From Channa striata (taxonomy: Eukaryota > Chordata > Actinopteri > Anabantiformes > Channidae), in contig CM065168.1 of the NCBI GenBank assembly GCA_033026295.1, positions 25,025,306 to 25,089,305 on the forward strand: a DNA stretch of 64,000 bases, written 5' to 3'. Positions 63,901 through 64,000 of this stretch are shown piece by piece. Within the stretch, counting starts at the first letter, position 1, and the number at the start of each line of letters is the position of its first letter. The notes under the pieces are model-generated. The model ran no database searches. It saw nothing but the letters and a program-made list of their open reading frames with translations, and was not told where the DNA came from. The position numbers and the translations under genes are program-made.

Positions 63901-64000
63901 CTCAGAAGAAACCTAATGAGGTTTCGGTATCTTTACCTTCCAGGCTCTGTCAGGCAGAAAGCTGCAATGTGTTCCCCTGAGGCGAGTTTGGGCAGATACT
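55000..64000 (-). CDS. acad9: Acyl-CoA dehydrogenase family member 9 (C-terminal part)
   Basis: Mitochondrial FAD flavoprotein of the VLCAD branch, also a complex I assembly factor (with ECSIT and NDUFAF1). Fourteen exons on the minus strand: >64000-63937, 63378-63300, 63185-63014, 62916-62843, 62746-62671, 62586-62516, 62421-62302, 62213-62085, 60933-60854, 59459-59333, 59237-59160, 57001-56873, 55458-55386, 55100-55000. They give about 456 residues of roughly 620; the N-terminus is off the right edge. Visible motifs: FCLTEPGSGSDAAS (flavin and substrate contact), WISNGG, KLGIRGSN, RKQFNKSLSEFG, LQVLGGVGYT, and IFEGTNEILR with the catalytic glutamate at the exon 8-9 junction. The C-terminal extension follows (VDLGLTGKDGVVHPSL, SIGLRNHDHE), ending YICSHPLERTY. 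The intron after exon 2 has a GC donor. Confidence 0.95.
55206..55229. repeat. Poly(A) run of 24 bases
   Basis: Uninterrupted run of 24 A in the last ACAD9 intron, about 50 nt past a plus-strand AATAAA. No element body recognised on its left. Confidence 0.8.
57330..57520 (+). repeat. Worn fish interspersed repeat
   Basis: TCCAAAGACATG (57388) and ACAGCTGGGATTAG (57470) resemble two landmarks of a repeat tail common in fish (a tccaaagacatg box, then a cagctgggatagg box). They are closer together and more diverged than usual. The element family and borders are uncertain. Confidence 0.3.
57782..57852 (+). tRNA. tRNA-Gly(GCC)-like gene
   Basis: 71 nt closely matching vertebrate tRNA-Gly-GCC. 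The acceptor stem GCATTGG/CCAATGC pairs fully. The anticodon stem CTCGC/GCGAG pairs fully around CTGCCAC (anticodon GCC). A run of 8 T (57860-57867) lies 8 nt downstream, as a Pol III terminator. Three departures from the canonical gene are visible: the base at position 22 gives a C-C mismatch in the D stem; position 56 in the T loop is T instead of C, changing the B box to GGTTTGATTCC; and an A replaces G in the anticodon stem, turning a G-U pair into A-U. The second change hits a key TFIIIC and tertiary contact, so it may be a decaying copy. It lies in ACAD9 intron 57002-59159, opposite strand. Confidence 0.75.
57871..57927 (+). mobile_element. 57-bp RTE LINE 3' fragment next to the tRNA
   Basis: TCAGAGAGGAAGATGCCCAG and the following 37 bp match the last coding part of the RTE LINE at 34191-34246, with a few changes. 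The match stops just before the CGACCCCTAATG hallmark and lacks the tail. It starts 3 nt after the T run of the tRNA-Gly copy. Confidence 0.7.

Noticed and set aside
1..64000. Bacterial-type systems, CRISPR arrays, phage or endogenous retrovirus genes
   Set aside because: Intron-rich vertebrate genes throughout; no operons, spaced direct-repeat arrays or gag/pol/env-like frames were seen.

Overview
The window looks like a teleost fish (probably percomorph) nuclear genome. It holds vertebrate genes with short introns, an RTE-clade LINE with the usual fish 3' end, degenerate L2-type LINEs, Tc1-like remnants and foldback elements. I see no prokaryotic or viral genes. Gene names come from recognising protein families by eye; no database search was run.

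Layout. 1-137 (+) is the 3' end of an unrecognised gene, whose 3' UTR runs to about 940. 1022-5489 (-) is AP5B1, the beta subunit of the AP-5 adaptor. It is divergent from NUF2 (6413-10981, +), a kinetochore subunit, across a promoter region of about 0.9 kb. 13070-25477 (-) is CFAP57, a WD-repeat and coiled-coil axonemal protein; its introns hold L2 and Tc1-like debris. 27638-43957 (-) is EFCC1, with an antisense RTE LINE in one intron. 46239-54703 (+) is CFAP92 (KIAA1257). 55000-64000 (-) is the C-terminal three quarters of ACAD9; its N-terminal exons lie beyond the right edge. A tRNA-Gly(GCC)-like gene sits in an ACAD9 intron on the opposite strand. I worked out exon borders by hand from splice signals, reading phase and protein similarity, and all phases agree except one.

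How the genes relate. Two or three of the genes (CFAP57, CFAP92, perhaps EFCC1) belong to cilia, and two have RFX-type X-box motifs upstream. NUF2 has CCAAT boxes and a CHR element typical of G2/M genes. AP5B1 has a tandem pair of CLEAR-like E-boxes that fit a late-endosomal or lysosomal role. EFCC1, CFAP92 and ACAD9 are also neighbours on human 3q21.3, so that block looks ancestral.

Main oddities: a one-base frameshift in a CFAP57 WD-domain exon; two GC-AG introns; a 90-nt stop-free intron; an RTE insertion with an 18-bp target duplication; a 676-bp foldback element with 124-bp inverted repeats; and three near-perfect hairpins, one of miRNA-precursor size. I found no convincing new biological system.
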